The position numbers were made by a program, and so were the translations under genes. A stretch of DNA of 17,350 nucleotides, taken from Thermoleophilia bacterium. Its GTDB lineage: Bacteria > Actinomycetota > Thermoleophilia > Gaiellales > JAICJC01. Location: positions 1 through 17,350 of the forward strand of contig JAICJM010000070.1 of the NCBI GenBank assembly GCA_025928435.1, in the 5' to 3' direction. The notes under the pieces are model-generated. The model searched no databases. It had not been told where the DNA came from and saw only the letters and a list, made by a program, of their open reading frames with translations. How positions within the stretch are numbered: the stretch's first letter is position 1; each line of letters opens with the position of its first letter. Below are positions 1 through 7,489 of the stretch, piece after piece.

Positions 1-485
1 AGGGCCTCGTCGATCAGCCGCCGCTGCTCGGCCTCGTCGAGGCGGGCGCGCACGACCTTCTCCGTCGCGGCGACGGCCAGGTCGGCCACCTGCTGCTTGA
101 TCGCGTTCAGCGCCTGGCGGGTCTCGGCCGCGATCTCCTCCTGCGTCTGGCGCATCAGGCGGGCCTTCTCGGCCTCGAGATCGGCGACGGCCGCCGCCCG
201 GCGCTCGTCGCCCACCCTGCGGGCGTCCTCGACGATCTTCGTCGCCTCCTTGCGGGCCTCGGCCAGCTGCTGGCGGTACTCGGCCAGCGCCTCCTGGGCC
301 TCCTTGCGGGCGCCCTCGGCGGCGTCGAGGTCGGCCGTGATCTGGCGCCGGCGCTCGTCGATCATCTGCTGGATCGGGCCGAACGCGAACCTGCGCAGGA
401 CGAGCAGGACGATGCCGAACGTCACCAGCGTCCAGATCATCAGCCCCGTCGTCGGGGTGATCAGGGTCGAGTCGTAGAGGATCAT
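1..485 (-). CDS. atpF: ATP synthase Fo subunit b (partial, C-terminus beyond window)
   Basis: Subunit b forms the peripheral stalk that holds F1 static against the rotating c-ring in the cytoplasmic membrane. Reading down from ATG at 485, about 161 codons are open to the window edge with no stop. The protein begins MILYDSTLITPTTGLMIWTL, giving a short periplasmic start and one membrane helix (about residues 13-31, ending in VLLVLRRFAFGPI). A long charged Ala/Glu/Arg/Lys-rich helix without prolines follows, the usual b-subunit coiled coil (QQMIDERRRQITADLDAAE, then ARKEAQEALAEYRQQLAEA). It lies 19 bp after atpE, in the standard a-c-b order. No clear Shine-Dalgarno precedes the ATG, so translation may be coupled to atpE. 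The delta, alpha, gamma, beta and epsilon genes would be expected to the left, outside the window. Confidence 0.93.
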   Translation of the reverse strand, partial: MILYDSTLITPTTGLMIWTLVTFGIVLLVLRRFAFGPIQQMIDERRRQITADLDAAEGARKEAQEALAEYRQQLAEARKEATKIVEDARRVGDERRAAAVADLEAEKARLMRQTQEEIAAETRQALNAIKQQVADLAVAATEKVVRARLDEAEQRRLIDEA

Positions 486-504
486 GGGAGGCGGCCCGTT
501 CTGC

Positions 505-750
505 TCAGCCGATGGCGTAGGCCACGAAGGCCATGCCCAGCGCGTAGAAGACGATCGCCTCGGTGAGGGCGAAGCCGAGCCACATCAGGCCTTGCAGCTG
601 ACCGCGCAGCTCGGGCTGGCGACCGACCGCCTCGATCGTCTTGCCGAAGATGAACCCGACGCCGACGCCCGGGCCGATCGCCCCGAACCCGGTCGCGAGG
701 CCGAGCGCCAGGACTTTGGCGGAATCATGGACATTGCCTTCGAGGGCCAT
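505..750 (-). CDS. atpE: ATP synthase Fo subunit c
   Basis: This is the 81-residue proteolipid that oligomerises into the rotor ring. There are two membrane helices: the first contains the glycine-rich packing motif AIGPGVGVGFIFGK (24-37), and the second carries the ion-binding carboxylate Glu64 in GFALTEAIVFYALG. The polar loop between them has the conserved RQPEL (44-48). The Gln in the first helix typical of Na+-binding c subunits is Val31 here, and Glu64 is followed by Ala-Ile rather than Ser-Thr, so the ring is inferred to be proton-coupled. Length is normal for the family. It follows atpB with a 9-bp gap and has a strong Shine-Dalgarno that overlaps the atpB stop. Confidence 0.96.
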   Translation of the reverse strand: MALEGNVHDSAKVLALGLATGFGAIGPGVGVGFIFGKTIEAVGRQPELRGQLQGLMWLGFALTEAIVFYALGMAFVAYAIG

Positions 751-756
751 GCGGTA

Positions 757-761
757 CTCCT
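757..761 (-). promoter_or_regulatory. Ribosome binding site of atpE, overlapping the atpB stop codon
   Basis: The minus strand reads TAGGAGTACCGCATG. AGGAG sits 6 nt before the atpE ATG and shares bases with the TAG stop of atpB. This arrangement favours efficient reinitiation, which suits the c subunit being needed in many copies per complex. Confidence 0.75.
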
Positions 762-1581
762 AGTGGTCGGGGTGGATCGCTCCACCGATGTAGATGGCGG
801 ACAGGGTGGCGAAGATGAAGGCCTGCAGGCCGGCGATCAGCGTGGCCTCGAGCAGGTAGAGCGCGACGCCCATGGGGATCCCGATCGGGAGGATGAAGTA
901 GGTGCCGAGCAGCGAGGCGAGGCCGAGGAACACCGCGATGACCAGATGGCCGGCGAGCAGGTTGAAGAAGAGTCGGAAGCTGAGCGAGACGATGCGGACG
1001 AACTGCGAGATCACCTCGACGGGCACCATGATCGGGAGGATCCACCACGGCGTGTCGGCCGGCACCCAGCTGCGGAAGTACGGGATGACGCCGTTGTAGC
1101 GGATGCCCTCGACATGGGTGGCGAAGAACGTGACCAGCGTGAGCGCGAGGGTCACGGACAGGTTGGCGGTGGCCGCGTAGATCTGGAACTCGGGGATGCT
1201 GAGCCCGAACAGGTCGAAGTGGCGATCGCCGAACGGCAGCGGGACGAAGCCGACCAGATTCATCATCCAGATGAAGACGAAGAGCGTCGCCACGTACGGG
1301 AACCAGATCCGCATCCCCTCCTCCGGCAGCCCGCCGCGGGCGACCTGGTTCTGGGCCAGGTCGTAGACGATCTCCGCCACCGTCTGGCGGCCGTCCGGGC
1401 GCACCTTGAGGCTGCGACGGACGGCGAACAGGGTGAGGAACGTCGCGAGCAGCGCCGCAATCCACATGTAGACGACGGCCTTGTTGATGTCGAGGCCGAG
1501 CGGCAGGCTCACGTACGGGTGGTGGACGAAGTCCGTGAACTCGGAGACCGGGTTGAAGTCGACCTTGAGGAGCGGGAGCAT
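760..1581 (-). CDS. atpB: ATP synthase Fo subunit a
   Basis: Subunit a is the 273-residue membrane stator that forms the two proton half-channels against the c-ring. The essential arginine is Arg203 in VSLSFRLFFNLLAGH, the equivalent of E. coli Arg210. The last helix, LEATLIAGLQAFIFATLSAI (244-263), has the conserved Glu/Gln positions that line the channel. Several other hydrophobic helices are visible (about 35-54, 93-113, 133-155, 211-232). Length is normal for a bacterial a subunit. The ATG at 1581 abuts the TAG of the upstream AtpI-like gene with no gap, and the G-rich end of that gene (GGGGGG, about 9 nt upstream) may act as the ribosome site. It is the third gene of the atp operon. Confidence 0.96.
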   Translation of the reverse strand: MLPLLKVDFNPVSEFTDFVHHPYVSLPLGLDINKAVVYMWIAALLATFLTLFAVRRSLKVRPDGRQTVAEIVYDLAQNQVARGGLPEEGMRIWFPYVATLFVFIWMMNLVGFVPLPFGDRHFDLFGLSIPEFQIYAATANLSVTLALTLVTFFATHVEGIRYNGVIPYFRSWVPADTPWWILPIMVPVEVISQFVRIVSLSFRLFFNLLAGHLVIAVFLGLASLLGTYFILPIGIPMGVALYLLEATLIAGLQAFIFATLSAIYIGGAIHPDH

Positions 1582-1974
1582 CTAGGCCGTCCCCCCTACC
1601 CCGCCGCCGATGTTCCGATGCGTGACGATTCGGGTGGCGATGTCAACCGTGAGCAGCACCAGGAAGAGCAGGACGGACGAGATCGCGAGCGTGCTCGAAT
1701 GGCGCGTGATCAGGAACAGGATCAGCATTCCGATCCACGGCCGCAGGAGCATGCTGGCCCCGAGCACCCCCACGCCCTGCAGCGCCCCCATCCGCACCGC
1801 CCTGCGCTCGACGACCGCCTGCGCGTAGCGGTTCACCGCCCACAGGGCCGTCGCCCAGAACCAGCCTTCGAGGGGCAGGCCCGTGGCCGCGAACAGCGGC
1901 AGCGCCGCGACGGCCAGGATGGCGTCGAGGTTGTGCGCGCAGAGCTGGGCGGGGCTGGTCGTTCGGGCGGTCAC
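1582..1974 (-). CDS. AtpI-like membrane protein of the ATP synthase operon
   Basis: This 130-residue, strongly hydrophobic protein has about four membrane helices (roughly 14-32, 37-50, 66-92, 97-113) joined by short Arg-rich loops (VVERRAVRMG). Proteins of this size and position, directly before atpB, are annotated as AtpI or ATP synthase protein I. In other bacteria AtpI helps assemble the c-ring or stabilise the complex and is not a core subunit. The assignment rests mainly on position, size and topology, since I see no diagnostic motif. I chose the GTG at 1974 because it overlaps the stop of the preceding small gene as GTGA. A start further upstream would add an Arg-rich, non-membrane stretch translated from that gene in another frame. 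Confidence 0.6.
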   Translation of the reverse strand: MTARTTSPAQLCAHNLDAILAVAALPLFAATGLPLEGWFWATALWAVNRYAQAVVERRAVRMGALQGVGVLGASMLLRPWIGMLILFLITRHSSTLAISSVLLFLVLLTVDIATRIVTHRNIGGGVGGTA

Positions 1975-2132
1975 AGGTCTCGGTAGGTGCGGTAGACGAT
2001 GTAGAAGCTCGCGGGGATTCCGATCACCGCTCCGACGGCTGCGCCGGCGGCCGGGCTGCCCGCCGCCCACCCGATCCCGAGACCGATTCCGACGCAGGCC
2101 AGGAGCGTGGCCAGGAGGGTGAATCCAGCCAT
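1971..2132 (-). CDS. Small AtpZ-like membrane protein, first gene of the atp operon
   Basis: This 53-residue ORF reads MAGFTLLATLLACVGIGLGI, then WAAGSPAAGAAVGAVIGI and a polar end, FYIVYRTYRDL. It has two glycine-rich membrane helices with a short turn, the pattern of AtpZ (ATPase gene 1), a small protein encoded at the head of many atp operons and implicated with AtpI in c-ring assembly or divalent cation handling. Its stop overlaps the GTG of the AtpI-like gene by four bases, indicating translational coupling. The ATG at 2132 has no obvious Shine-Dalgarno. It lies about 65-70 bases after the expected transcription start of the promoter at 2205-2233. Identification is by topology and position; a mere upstream leader peptide is less likely given the two clean helices. 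Confidence 0.6.
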   Translation of the reverse strand: MAGFTLLATLLACVGIGLGIGWAAGSPAAGAAVGAVIGIPASFYIVYRTYRDL

Positions 2133-2204
2133 CGCACCGGATGCGGGAGAGCGCCCTGCCGTTGGAGTCGTGTCGTGGGAGCGGACGGGAAGAAGGCGCG
2201 GCGA

Positions 2205-2233
2205 AGTATGCCAGACGATGGACTTCGTGACAA
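2205..2233 (-). promoter_or_regulatory. Probable sigma-70-type promoter of the atp operon
   Basis: On the minus strand TTGTCA (2233-2228, five of six matches to the -35 consensus) is followed by a 17-nt spacer and CATACT (2210-2205). Spacing is ideal, and the site stands in the AT-richer gap between wecA and the AtpZ-like gene. Transcription would start near 2198 and give a leader of about 65 nt before the ATG at 2132. Confidence 0.55.
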
Positions 2234-2239
2234 CAAGAG

Positions 2240-2261
2240 TTCTTCCACGACGCTCGAAGAA
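2240..2261. repeat. Inverted repeat TTCTTC / GAAGAA upstream of the atp promoter
   Basis: Six-base arms (2240-2245 and 2256-2261) flank a 10-base centre, just upstream of the -35 box of the atp promoter and downstream of wecA. It could be an operator for the atp operon or a weak hairpin ending wecA transcripts. The stem is short and AT-rich and no T-run follows closely, so a terminator role is doubtful. The rest of the 163-base gap (2133-2295) shows no ORF or RNA gene that I recognise. Confidence 0.3.
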
Positions 2262-2295
2262 TAGCGTATTTTGGCGGAAAAACCGGCCCCGATGC

Positions 2296-3423
2296 TCAGG
2301 CGACGGTCCGAGTTTGTGTCACCTCGGCGGGCTCCCTGCGAGCGGCCCGCAGCGCGCGCAGGCGGCGCAGCTTCAGGATCTCGAGCGTGTACACGACGTA
2401 CACGGACGAGGCCAGGGCGATGAAGGCCAGGCCGCCCAGGATGAGGAGCGAGACCCAGCTCCAGCCGTGCCGGTGGGACGGCACGAACCGGATGGCGAGG
2501 GCGAACGCCGAGAGCACCGTGCACCACGCGTACAGGGTGAGCGCCGTGCGCCGCTGCGAGAACCCGATGTTCGAGAAGCGGTGGTGGAAGTGCCAGCGGT
2601 CGGCCTGGTAGATCGGCTGGCGGTACTTCAGCCGCTTCAGGATCACGAACGAGGTGTCCAGGATCGGCAGGGCCAGGATCACCAGCGGGAACACGAGCGA
2701 GACGGCGGCGGCCGTCTTCAGCACGCCCTCGATGGCGATCGTCGCCAGCAGGTAGCCCATCATCAGCGAGCCCGAGTCGCCCATGATGATCGTGGCGGGG
2801 TGGAAGTTGTAGCGCAGGAAGCCGAGGGCGGCCCCGGCCAGGATCGCCGACACGGCGGCCGCGTCGAGGCGCCCGAGCGAGGCCGAGAGGACGGCGAACG
2901 TGGCGGCGGCGATGCCGCAGAACCCGGCCGCGAGCCCGTCGAGCCCGTCGATGAAGTTGACGATGTTCACGATCGCGACGATCCAGATCACCGTCACCGG
3001 GTAGCGCAGCCAGTCGAGGTCGAAGACGCCGGCGATCGGCAGCGTGACGTGGTCGATCGCGACCCCGAAGTACACGGTGAGGGCCGCGATGATCACCTGC
3101 CCGGAGAGCTTCATGAGCGGGTTGAGGGGGCGGATGTCGTCGTAGGCGCCGAGCGCGGTCATGAGCGCCGCGCCGACCATCACGCCCCAGAAGCCGTGCT
3201 GGTTTCCGAGGGCGGCGGCCGGGATGACGATGGCCGCGAAGATGGCGATCCCTCCCAGCCGCGGCATCGGCTCGCGGTGGAGGCGGCGGTCGTCGGTGGG
3301 ATGGTCGAGCAGCCCGGCCCGCCACGCCGCGAGCGACACCGCCGGCGTGAGCAGCAGGACGAGCATGAAGGCCACCGCGAACCCGACGGAAGCGGCCTGG
3401 TAATCGAGGATCGATCCGGTCAT
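2296..3423 (-). CDS. wecA: Undecaprenyl-phosphate sugar-1-phosphate transferase, WecA/TagO family
   Basis: This 375-residue polytopic membrane enzyme belongs to the MraY/WecA superfamily. It transfers a sugar-1-phosphate (usually GlcNAc-1-P) from a UDP-sugar to polyprenyl phosphate, the first lipid-linked step of wall polymer synthesis. Family motifs appear in order: the Asp-Asp pair D95-D96 in LGAYDDIRPL, NIVNFIDGLDGLAAG (153-167), GDSGSLMMGYLL (215-226), and the cytoplasmic histidine motif HFHHRF (278-283) that marks WecA/TagO rather than MraY. About ten or eleven hydrophobic helices are visible. I chose ATG 3423 (MTGSILDY) because an upstream in-frame ATG at 3546 would force translation through a palindromic repeat and add a non-membrane tail. 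The position next to atp matches M. tuberculosis wecA. The polymer made in this organism is unknown. Confidence 0.88.
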   Translation of the reverse strand: MTGSILDYQAASVGFAVAFMLVLLLTPAVSLAAWRAGLLDHPTDDRRLHREPMPRLGGIAIFAAIVIPAAALGNQHGFWGVMVGAALMTALGAYDDIRPLNPLMKLSGQVIIAALTVYFGVAIDHVTLPIAGVFDLDWLRYPVTVIWIVAIVNIVNFIDGLDGLAAGFCGIAAATFAVLSASLGRLDAAAVSAILAGAALGFLRYNFHPATIIMGDSGSLMMGYLLATIAIEGVLKTAAAVSLVFPLVILALPILDTSFVILKRLKYRQPIYQADRWHFHHRFSNIGFSQRRTALTLYAWCTVLSAFALAIRFVPSHRHGWSWVSLLILGGLAFIALASSVYVVYTLEILKLRRLRALRAARREPAEVTQTRTVA

Positions 3424-3480
3424 CTGGGCGAGCCTTGCGCCGAAAGGGTAACCCTTCGCCCCGCCCGAGGATCCCCCTCC

Positions 3481-3524
3481 CAATCGGGGACAGTCCCCGG
3501 AAAATCGGGGACTGTCCCCGATTG
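3481..3524. repeat. REPIN: two inverted REP palindromes, left flank of the RAYT
   Basis: Two 19-base arms, CAATCGGGGACAGTCCCCG at 3481-3499 and its exact reverse complement at 3506-3524, are separated by GAAAAT. Each arm holds a palindrome with a 7-base stem (CGGGGAC, one central base, GTCCCCG). Paired inverted REPs next to a Y1 transposase gene define REPINs. The element lies in the 179-base gap between wecA and the RAYT; the rest of that gap holds only a small AAGGGT/ACCCTT inverted repeat at 3444-3456. Confidence 0.85.
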
Positions 3525-3602
3525 TCGCCGGCGTCGAAGTCGACACGGTTCCGCGACACCACCGGTCTGGAGTCGGGAGTCCTCGACGCCTAACCTCGAG
3601 TC

Positions 3603-4110
3603 GTGGCGCGCAAGAACCGCATGCAGATCGCCGGCGGGCACTACCACGTCTCCGCGCGTGGCACGGCGAAGGCCGCGATCTTCACCACCGACGAGGATCG
3701 GCTCCGCTTCGTGCGCATCCTCGCCCAGGTCGTCGAGCAGCACGGGTGGCGTCTCTATGCGTACTGCCTGATGGAGAACCATCACCACCTCGCCCTCACG
3801 ACACCCGAGGCAAACCTGGGAAGAGGAATGAGTCGCTTGAACCAGCTGTACGCCCAGTGGTTCAACCATCGCCACGACCGCGTCGGTCACCTGTTCCAGG
3901 AGCGCTTCCTACATTCTCGCCGTCGTCCGTTACATCTGTGATCGCGCGCGAGAGTGGCCGTGGTCGAGCGCGCGCGCAACCGCGGGCATGGACCCCGTGC
4001 CGAGGTTCCTCGACGTCGCCTGGGTGCTCCGGACATTCGCCACCGACACGGGTGAGGCCAGAGCGATCTACGAACGCATGGTCGACGAGGGTGGGGACTG
4101 TCCCCGATGA
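3603..4110 (+). pseudogene. Decayed REP-associated tyrosine transposase (RAYT, Y1_Tnp / HUH family)
   Basis: From GTG 3603 the frame gives a clear RAYT N-terminus: HYHVSARG (13-20), the HUH region CLMENHHHLAL (55-65), then GRGMSRLNQLYAQWFNHRH and GHLFQERF (95-102). After Phe102 the frame fails (stop within about 10 codons). The family's C-terminal half continues in the +1 frame from 3910 to the TGA at 4110: YILAVVRYI, then CDRAREWPWSSARATAG and PVPRFLDVAWVL. Compared with remembered RAYTs, about nine residues are missing between ERF and YIL, and the LNPVRAG block is missing after VRYI. The gene thus carries one frame-changing and one in-frame deletion and is probably inactive. The last codons read into the right-hand REP. 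TAACCT stands 6 nt before the GTG, a possible leaderless promoter. Confidence 0.85.
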
Positions 4111-4126
4111 TCGGGGACAGTCCCCG
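4093..4126. repeat. REPIN, right flank of the RAYT, between convergent genes
   Basis: Arms GGGGACTGTCCCCGAT (4093-4108) and ATCGGGGACAGTCCCC (4110-4125) are exact reverse complements around a single G. This is the same REP core as at 3481-3524 but with a much shorter spacer. It overlaps the last codons of the RAYT remnant and lies six bases past the upp stop, so it may also fold at the 3' end of the upp transcript. No T-run follows, so it is not a standard terminator. Confidence 0.85.
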
Positions 4127-4132
4127 ATTTCC

Positions 4133-4777
4133 CTAGCGGGTGCCGAACAGGCGGTCGCCGGCGTCGCCGAGGCCGGGGAGGATGTAGCCGACGTCGTTCA
4201 GCTCGCGGTCGACCGCGGCGGCGTAGACGGTGACGTCCGGGTGATCGCGGGCCACCCGGTCGATGCCGGCCGGGGCGGCCACCACGCACAGCAGGCTGAC
4301 CCGCACCGCCCCGCGCTGCTTGCACAGCTCGAGCGCCGCCGACGACGAGCCGCCGGTCGCGAGCATCGGGTCGAGCACGAGCACGTCCCGCTCGGCCAGA
4401 TCGCTCGGAAGCTTGCAGTAGTACTCGACCGGCTGCAGCGTCTCCTCGTTGCGGTACACGCCCACGAAGCCGACCCGGGCGACGGGGATCAGGTCGAGAA
4501 CGACGTCCAGCATCCCGAGGCCGGCCCGCAGCACGGCGACGACGCCGAGCTTCTTGCCCGACACCCGCCGCGCCGGCGTCTCCTCGAGCGGCGTGCGCAC
4601 CTGGAACTCCTCGAGCTCCAGGTCGCGCGTCGCCTCGTAGCAGAGGAACGCGGCCAGCTCGCCCATCAGGTGGCGGAAGTCCTTCGTCGTCGTCTCCTCG
4701 TCGCGCAGCAGCGCCAGCTTGTGCTGGACGAGCGGGTGGTCGAGGACGACGAGGCGGTCAGTAGGAAGCGTGGCCAT
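4133..4777 (-). CDS. upp: Uracil phosphoribosyltransferase
   Basis: This 214-residue enzyme of pyrimidine salvage converts uracil and PRPP to UMP and pyrophosphate in the cytoplasm. Visible family signatures are the N-terminal [18 protein letters not shown], the [15 protein letters not shown] segment, the PRPP-binding loop [17 protein letters not shown], and the C-terminal uracil-binding end [18 protein letters not shown]. Length is typical. The ATG at 4777 ([11 protein letters not shown]) fits the family start and lies inside the end of glyA, overlapping it by 20 bp. A longer reading from 4882 would add an Arg/Ser-rich tail translated from glyA in another frame. It is the last gene of the ltaE-to-upp run; a glyA-upp pair is also found near atp in Bacillus. 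Confidence 0.95.
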   Translation of the reverse strand: MATLPTDRLVVLDHPLVQHKLALLRDEETTTKDFRHLMGELAAFLCYEATRDLELEEFQVRTPLEETPARRVSGKKLGVVAVLRAGLGMLDVVLDLIPVARVGFVGVYRNEETLQPVEYYCKLPSDLAERDVLVLDPMLATGGSSSAALELCKQRGAVRVSLLCVVAAPAGIDRVARDHPDVTVYAAAVDRELNDVGYILPGLGDAGDRLFGTR

Positions 4778-6047
4778 GCGGGAACCCCGAGTAGAGCGGC
4801 CTTCCGGCCAGGAGCTCGCCCGTCCGCCTGCGCAGCGCGGCGAGGTCGGCGGCCGGGTCGAGCGTTTCCAGGATGATCGCACCCACCTCGCGCATGTCGT
4901 CCTCCGAGAAGCCGCGCATCGTCGCCGCGGGGGTGCCGATGCGCACGCCCGAGGCGATCGTGGGCGGGCGCTCGTCGAACGGGACCGTGTTGCGGTTGAC
5001 CGTGATCGCGACCTCGTGCAGGCGCTCCTCGGCGTCGCGGCCCGACCACTGGGTCGAGCGCAGGTCGAGCTGGAGCAGGTGGATGTCGGTCCCGTCGGTC
5101 AGGAGCTTCATGCCGCCGTCCATGAGCGTCGCCGCGAGCGCCTTGGCGTTCGCGACGATCCGGGCCTGATACTCCCGGAAGGCCTCGGTCCGGGCCAGCT
5201 TGAAGCAGACCGCCTTGGCCGCCACGATGTGGCACAGCGGCCCGCCCTGCAGGCCCGGGAAGACCGCCTTGTCGACGGCCGCCGCGTGCTCCTCGCGGCA
5301 CAGGACGAGCCCCGCCCGCGGCCCGGCGAGCGTCTTGTGCGTCGTCGACGTGACGACGTCCGCGTGCTCGACCGGGTTGGGATGGAGCCCCGCCGCGACG
5401 AGCCCGGAGAAGTGGGCCATGTCGACCATGAGCCGGGCACCGACCTCGTCGGCGATCGCGCGGAAGCGCTCGGCGTCGATCACCCGCGGATACGCCGACG
5501 CGCCGGCGACGATCAGCTTCGGCCGGTGCTGGTGGGCCAGCCGCTCGACCTCCTCGAAGTCGATGCGCGAGTCCTCCCGCCGCACGCCGTAGGAGTGCAC
5601 GTCGTAGAGGCGGCCCGAGAAGTTGACCTTGAGGCCGTGCGTGAGGTGCCCGCCGTGGTCGAGCCGCAGGCCCAGGATCGGGTCGCCGGGCTCGAGCATC
5701 GCGAAGTACGCGGCCAGGTTGGCAGGGCCGCCCGCGTGCGGCTGCACGTTGGCGTGGTCTGCGCCGAACAGGTCCCTGGCCCGGTCAATCGCGAGCTGCT
5801 CGATCTCGTCCACCCACTCGCAGCCGCCGTAGTAGCGCTTGCCGGGGTAGCCCTCGGCGTACTTGTTGGTCAGCACGGAGCTGGCCGCTTCGAGCACGGC
5901 GGGCCAGGTGAAGTTCTCGGAGGCGATCAGCTCGAGCTGGTCGCGCTGGCGGCCGAGCTCGCGGTCGATCAGGCCGGCGACGTCGGGGTCGAGCTCGTCC
6001 AGGCCAGAGGCCCGGAGATGCTCGAAGGTCTGTTCGGCCGTGGCCAC
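4758..6047 (-). CDS. glyA: Serine hydroxymethyltransferase
   Basis: This 429-residue PLP enzyme interconverts serine plus tetrahydrofolate with glycine plus 5,10-methylene-THF, the main source of one-carbon units. Visible motifs are ELIASENF (39-46), [15 protein letters not shown] (61-75), DHGGHLTHG (130-138), [13 protein letters not shown] (208-220) and the PLP-lysine motif [14 protein letters not shown] with Lys238, followed by VFPGLQGGP. Length is normal. The loop that reads HSGSQAN in E. coli is HAGGPAN here (104-110), a variant at PLP-phosphate contacts. The GTG start at 6047 is set by a strong AGGAGG six bases upstream. It lies 31 bp after tsaC and overlaps upp by 20 bp. Confidence 0.96.
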   Translation of the reverse strand: MATAEQTFEHLRASGLDELDPDVAGLIDRELGRQRDQLELIASENFTWPAVLEAASSVLTNKYAEGYPGKRYYGGCEWVDEIEQLAIDRARDLFGADHANVQPHAGGPANLAAYFAMLEPGDPILGLRLDHGGHLTHGLKVNFSGRLYDVHSYGVRREDSRIDFEEVERLAHQHRPKLIVAGASAYPRVIDAERFRAIADEVGARLMVDMAHFSGLVAAGLHPNPVEHADVVTSTTHKTLAGPRAGLVLCREEHAAAVDKAVFPGLQGGPLCHIVAAKAVCFKLARTEAFREYQARIVANAKALAATLMDGGMKLLTDGTDIHLLQLDLRSTQWSGRDAEERLHEVAITVNRNTVPFDERPPTIASGVRIGTPAATMRGFSEDDMREVGAIILETLDPAADLAALRRRTGELLAGRPLYSGFPHGHASY

Positions 6048-6053
6048 GGGGCG

Positions 6054-6059
6054 CCTCCT
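6054..6059 (-). promoter_or_regulatory. Strong Shine-Dalgarno of glyA
   Basis: AGGAGG on the minus strand, followed by 6 nt (CGCCCC) and GTG at 6047-6045. It fixes the GTG as the glyA start and is one of few strong ribosome sites in this run, suggesting high glyA translation. Confidence 0.75.
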
Positions 6060-6078
6060 CGGATCGACTCCGCCGACT

Positions 6079-6663
6079 CTACCGAAGCAGCGCCACGAGC
6101 GAGTCGGCGTCCGGGCCGCGGCGGAGCACGACCGGCTCGGAGCCCGTGACGTCGATCACGCTCGACGGCATCCCGGCGAGCTCACCGCCGTCGATCACGA
6201 CGTCGCACAGCCGACGCAGCTCGCCCGGCACGTCCGCGAGCCGGGCCGGCGGCTCCTCGCCGCGCAGGTTGGCGCTCGTCAGAGCGACGCCGCCGACCGC
6301 GTCGGCCAGCGCCGCGACGGCCGGCACGAGGACGGGGACACGGACGCCGATCCGCTCCGGCGTCGGCCCGGACAGGTGGGCGAACCGCCGGGCCGGGTTG
6401 GCGACGATCAGCGTCACGGCGCCCGGCAGCACGCGCCGGTACCGGGCGGCCGCCCTCTCGTCCAGCTCCGGCAGCGCGCCCAGCAGCCCGGCGACCGATC
6501 CCAGCACGAGCGCGGTGGGCTGGCCGGCCGGCCGCGCCTTGCAGGCGTAGAGGCGGGCGCAGGCGTCGCGGTCGCCGGCGGCGCAGCCGATTCCGTAGAC
6601 CGTGTCGGTGGGCAGGATCGCGAGTGCGCCGCCGCGTAGCGCCTCCTCGCGGCTCACCCCCAT
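6079..6663 (-). CDS. tsaC: L-threonylcarbamoyladenylate synthase, TsaC/YwlC/Sua5 family
   Basis: This 194-residue enzyme makes threonylcarbamoyl-AMP from threonine, bicarbonate and ATP, the first step of t6A37 formation on ANN-decoding tRNAs. Family motifs visible are [14 protein letters not shown] (16-29), the K-x-R element C41-K42-A43-R44 in [28 protein letters not shown] (79-89), RIGVRVP (104-110) and the C-terminal [14 protein letters not shown] (126-139). It has only the YrdC-type domain and lacks the extra C-terminal Sua5 domain. The ATG at 6663 (MGVSREEA) overlaps the prmC end by 10 bp. Reading further upstream would be prmC in another frame. The prfA-prmC-tsaC order is conserved in actinobacteria and firmicutes. 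Confidence 0.92.
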   Translation of the reverse strand: MGVSREEALRGGALAILPTDTVYGIGCAAGDRDACARLYACKARPAGQPTALVLGSVAGLLGALPELDERAAARYRRVLPGAVTLIVANPARRFAHLSGPTPERIGVRVPVLVPAVAALADAVGGVALTSANLRGEEPPARLADVPGELRRLCDVVIDGGELAGMPSSVIDVTGSEPVVLRRGPDADSLVALLR

Positions 6664-7489
6664 CGCCCGCCCACGACGCGGTCGATCCCGGCCAGGTCGG
6701 GCTCGGCGAAGCTCTCGGCGGCACCCGCGGCGGCCAGCAGGCCGCGGACCGCCTCGGCCTGCCCCGCCCCGCACTCGAGGACGAGCCATCCGCCGGGCTC
6801 GAGCGCCTCCGGCGCCACCGCGGCCAGCCGCTCGAGCACCTCGGTCCCGGCCGGGCCGGCGACCGTCGCGAGCCGCGGCTCGTACTCGGCCACCTCCGGC
6901 TCGAGCCCGGCCATCTCGGCCTCGCCGATGTACGGCGGGTTGGAGGCGACCAGGGCGAACCGCCCCGCGACGCCCGCCAGCAGGTCGGTCTCGACCAGCT
7001 CGACCTCCAGCCCGAGCGCGGCGGCGTTCGCGCGGGCGACCGCGAGCGCGTCGGCCGAGACGTCGGTGGCCGTCACGACGGCATCCGGCCGGGCGGCCTT
7101 GATCGCCAGGGCGATCGCCCCCGACCCGGTGCCGACGTCGGCGACCCGCGGCGCCTCGATTCCCTCGAGCGACGCGAGGCAGCGCTCGACCAGCACCTCC
7201 GTCTCCGGCCGCGGCACGAGCACACGCCCGTCCACCGCGAGGTCGAGCCCGTGGAACCCCCACCGCCCGAGGATGTAGGCCACCGGCTCCCGCCGTCCGC
7301 GCCGCTCGAGCAGCGCCCGGCAGGCCGCCAGCTCGGACTCGTCCAGCGGGCGGTCGAAGTTCGTGTAGAGCTCGATCCGGGGCAGGCCGAGCGCGTGCCC
7401 GATCAGGAGCTCGGCATCCAGGCGCGGCGTCGGGCTCCCGTGCTCGGAGAGGTACCCGGCCGACAGCCGCAGCACCTCGCCGAGCTGCC

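Noticed and set aside
484..1986. Long plus-strand open frame (about 500 codons) opposite the atp genes
   Set aside because: It is antisense to four well-recognised ATP synthase genes, its product is a low-complexity mix of Asp, Glu, Arg, Gln and Gly, and it is expected from GC-rich codon bias on the other strand.
2262..2295. Rho-independent terminator after wecA (GGCCGGTTTTTCCGCC on minus)
   Set aside because: The T-run is inside the loop and the possible stem is only about three pairs, so it does not have terminator form.
3481..3524. Palindromes as a CRISPR array
   Set aside because: There are only two units in inverted order per site, with 1-6 nt between them, no spacers of regular length and no cas genes.
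3424..3546. Upstream in-frame extension of wecA starting at ATG 3546
   Set aside because: It would translate straight through the REPIN and add a non-conserved 41-residue tail before the first membrane helix.
2107..3771. Long plus-strand open frame opposite wecA and into the RAYT
   Set aside because: It is antisense to a clear WecA with all motifs, has low-complexity composition, and its end covers the RAYT in the wrong frame.
3481..4126. Flanking palindromes as terminal inverted repeats of a classic DDE insertion sequence
   Set aside because: The gene is a Y1/HUH type, which does not use terminal inverted repeats of this kind, and the palindromes fit REP pairs; no target duplication is evident.
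4719..6149. Long plus-strand open frame opposite glyA
   Set aside because: It is a shadow of glyA with Arg/Glu/Val-rich low-complexity content and no recognisable domain.
6664..7263. Fusion reading of tsaC with about 200 extra N-terminal residues
   Set aside because: The extra part is prmC read in another frame; TsaC families start close to MGVSREEA, directly before the PTDTVYG motif.
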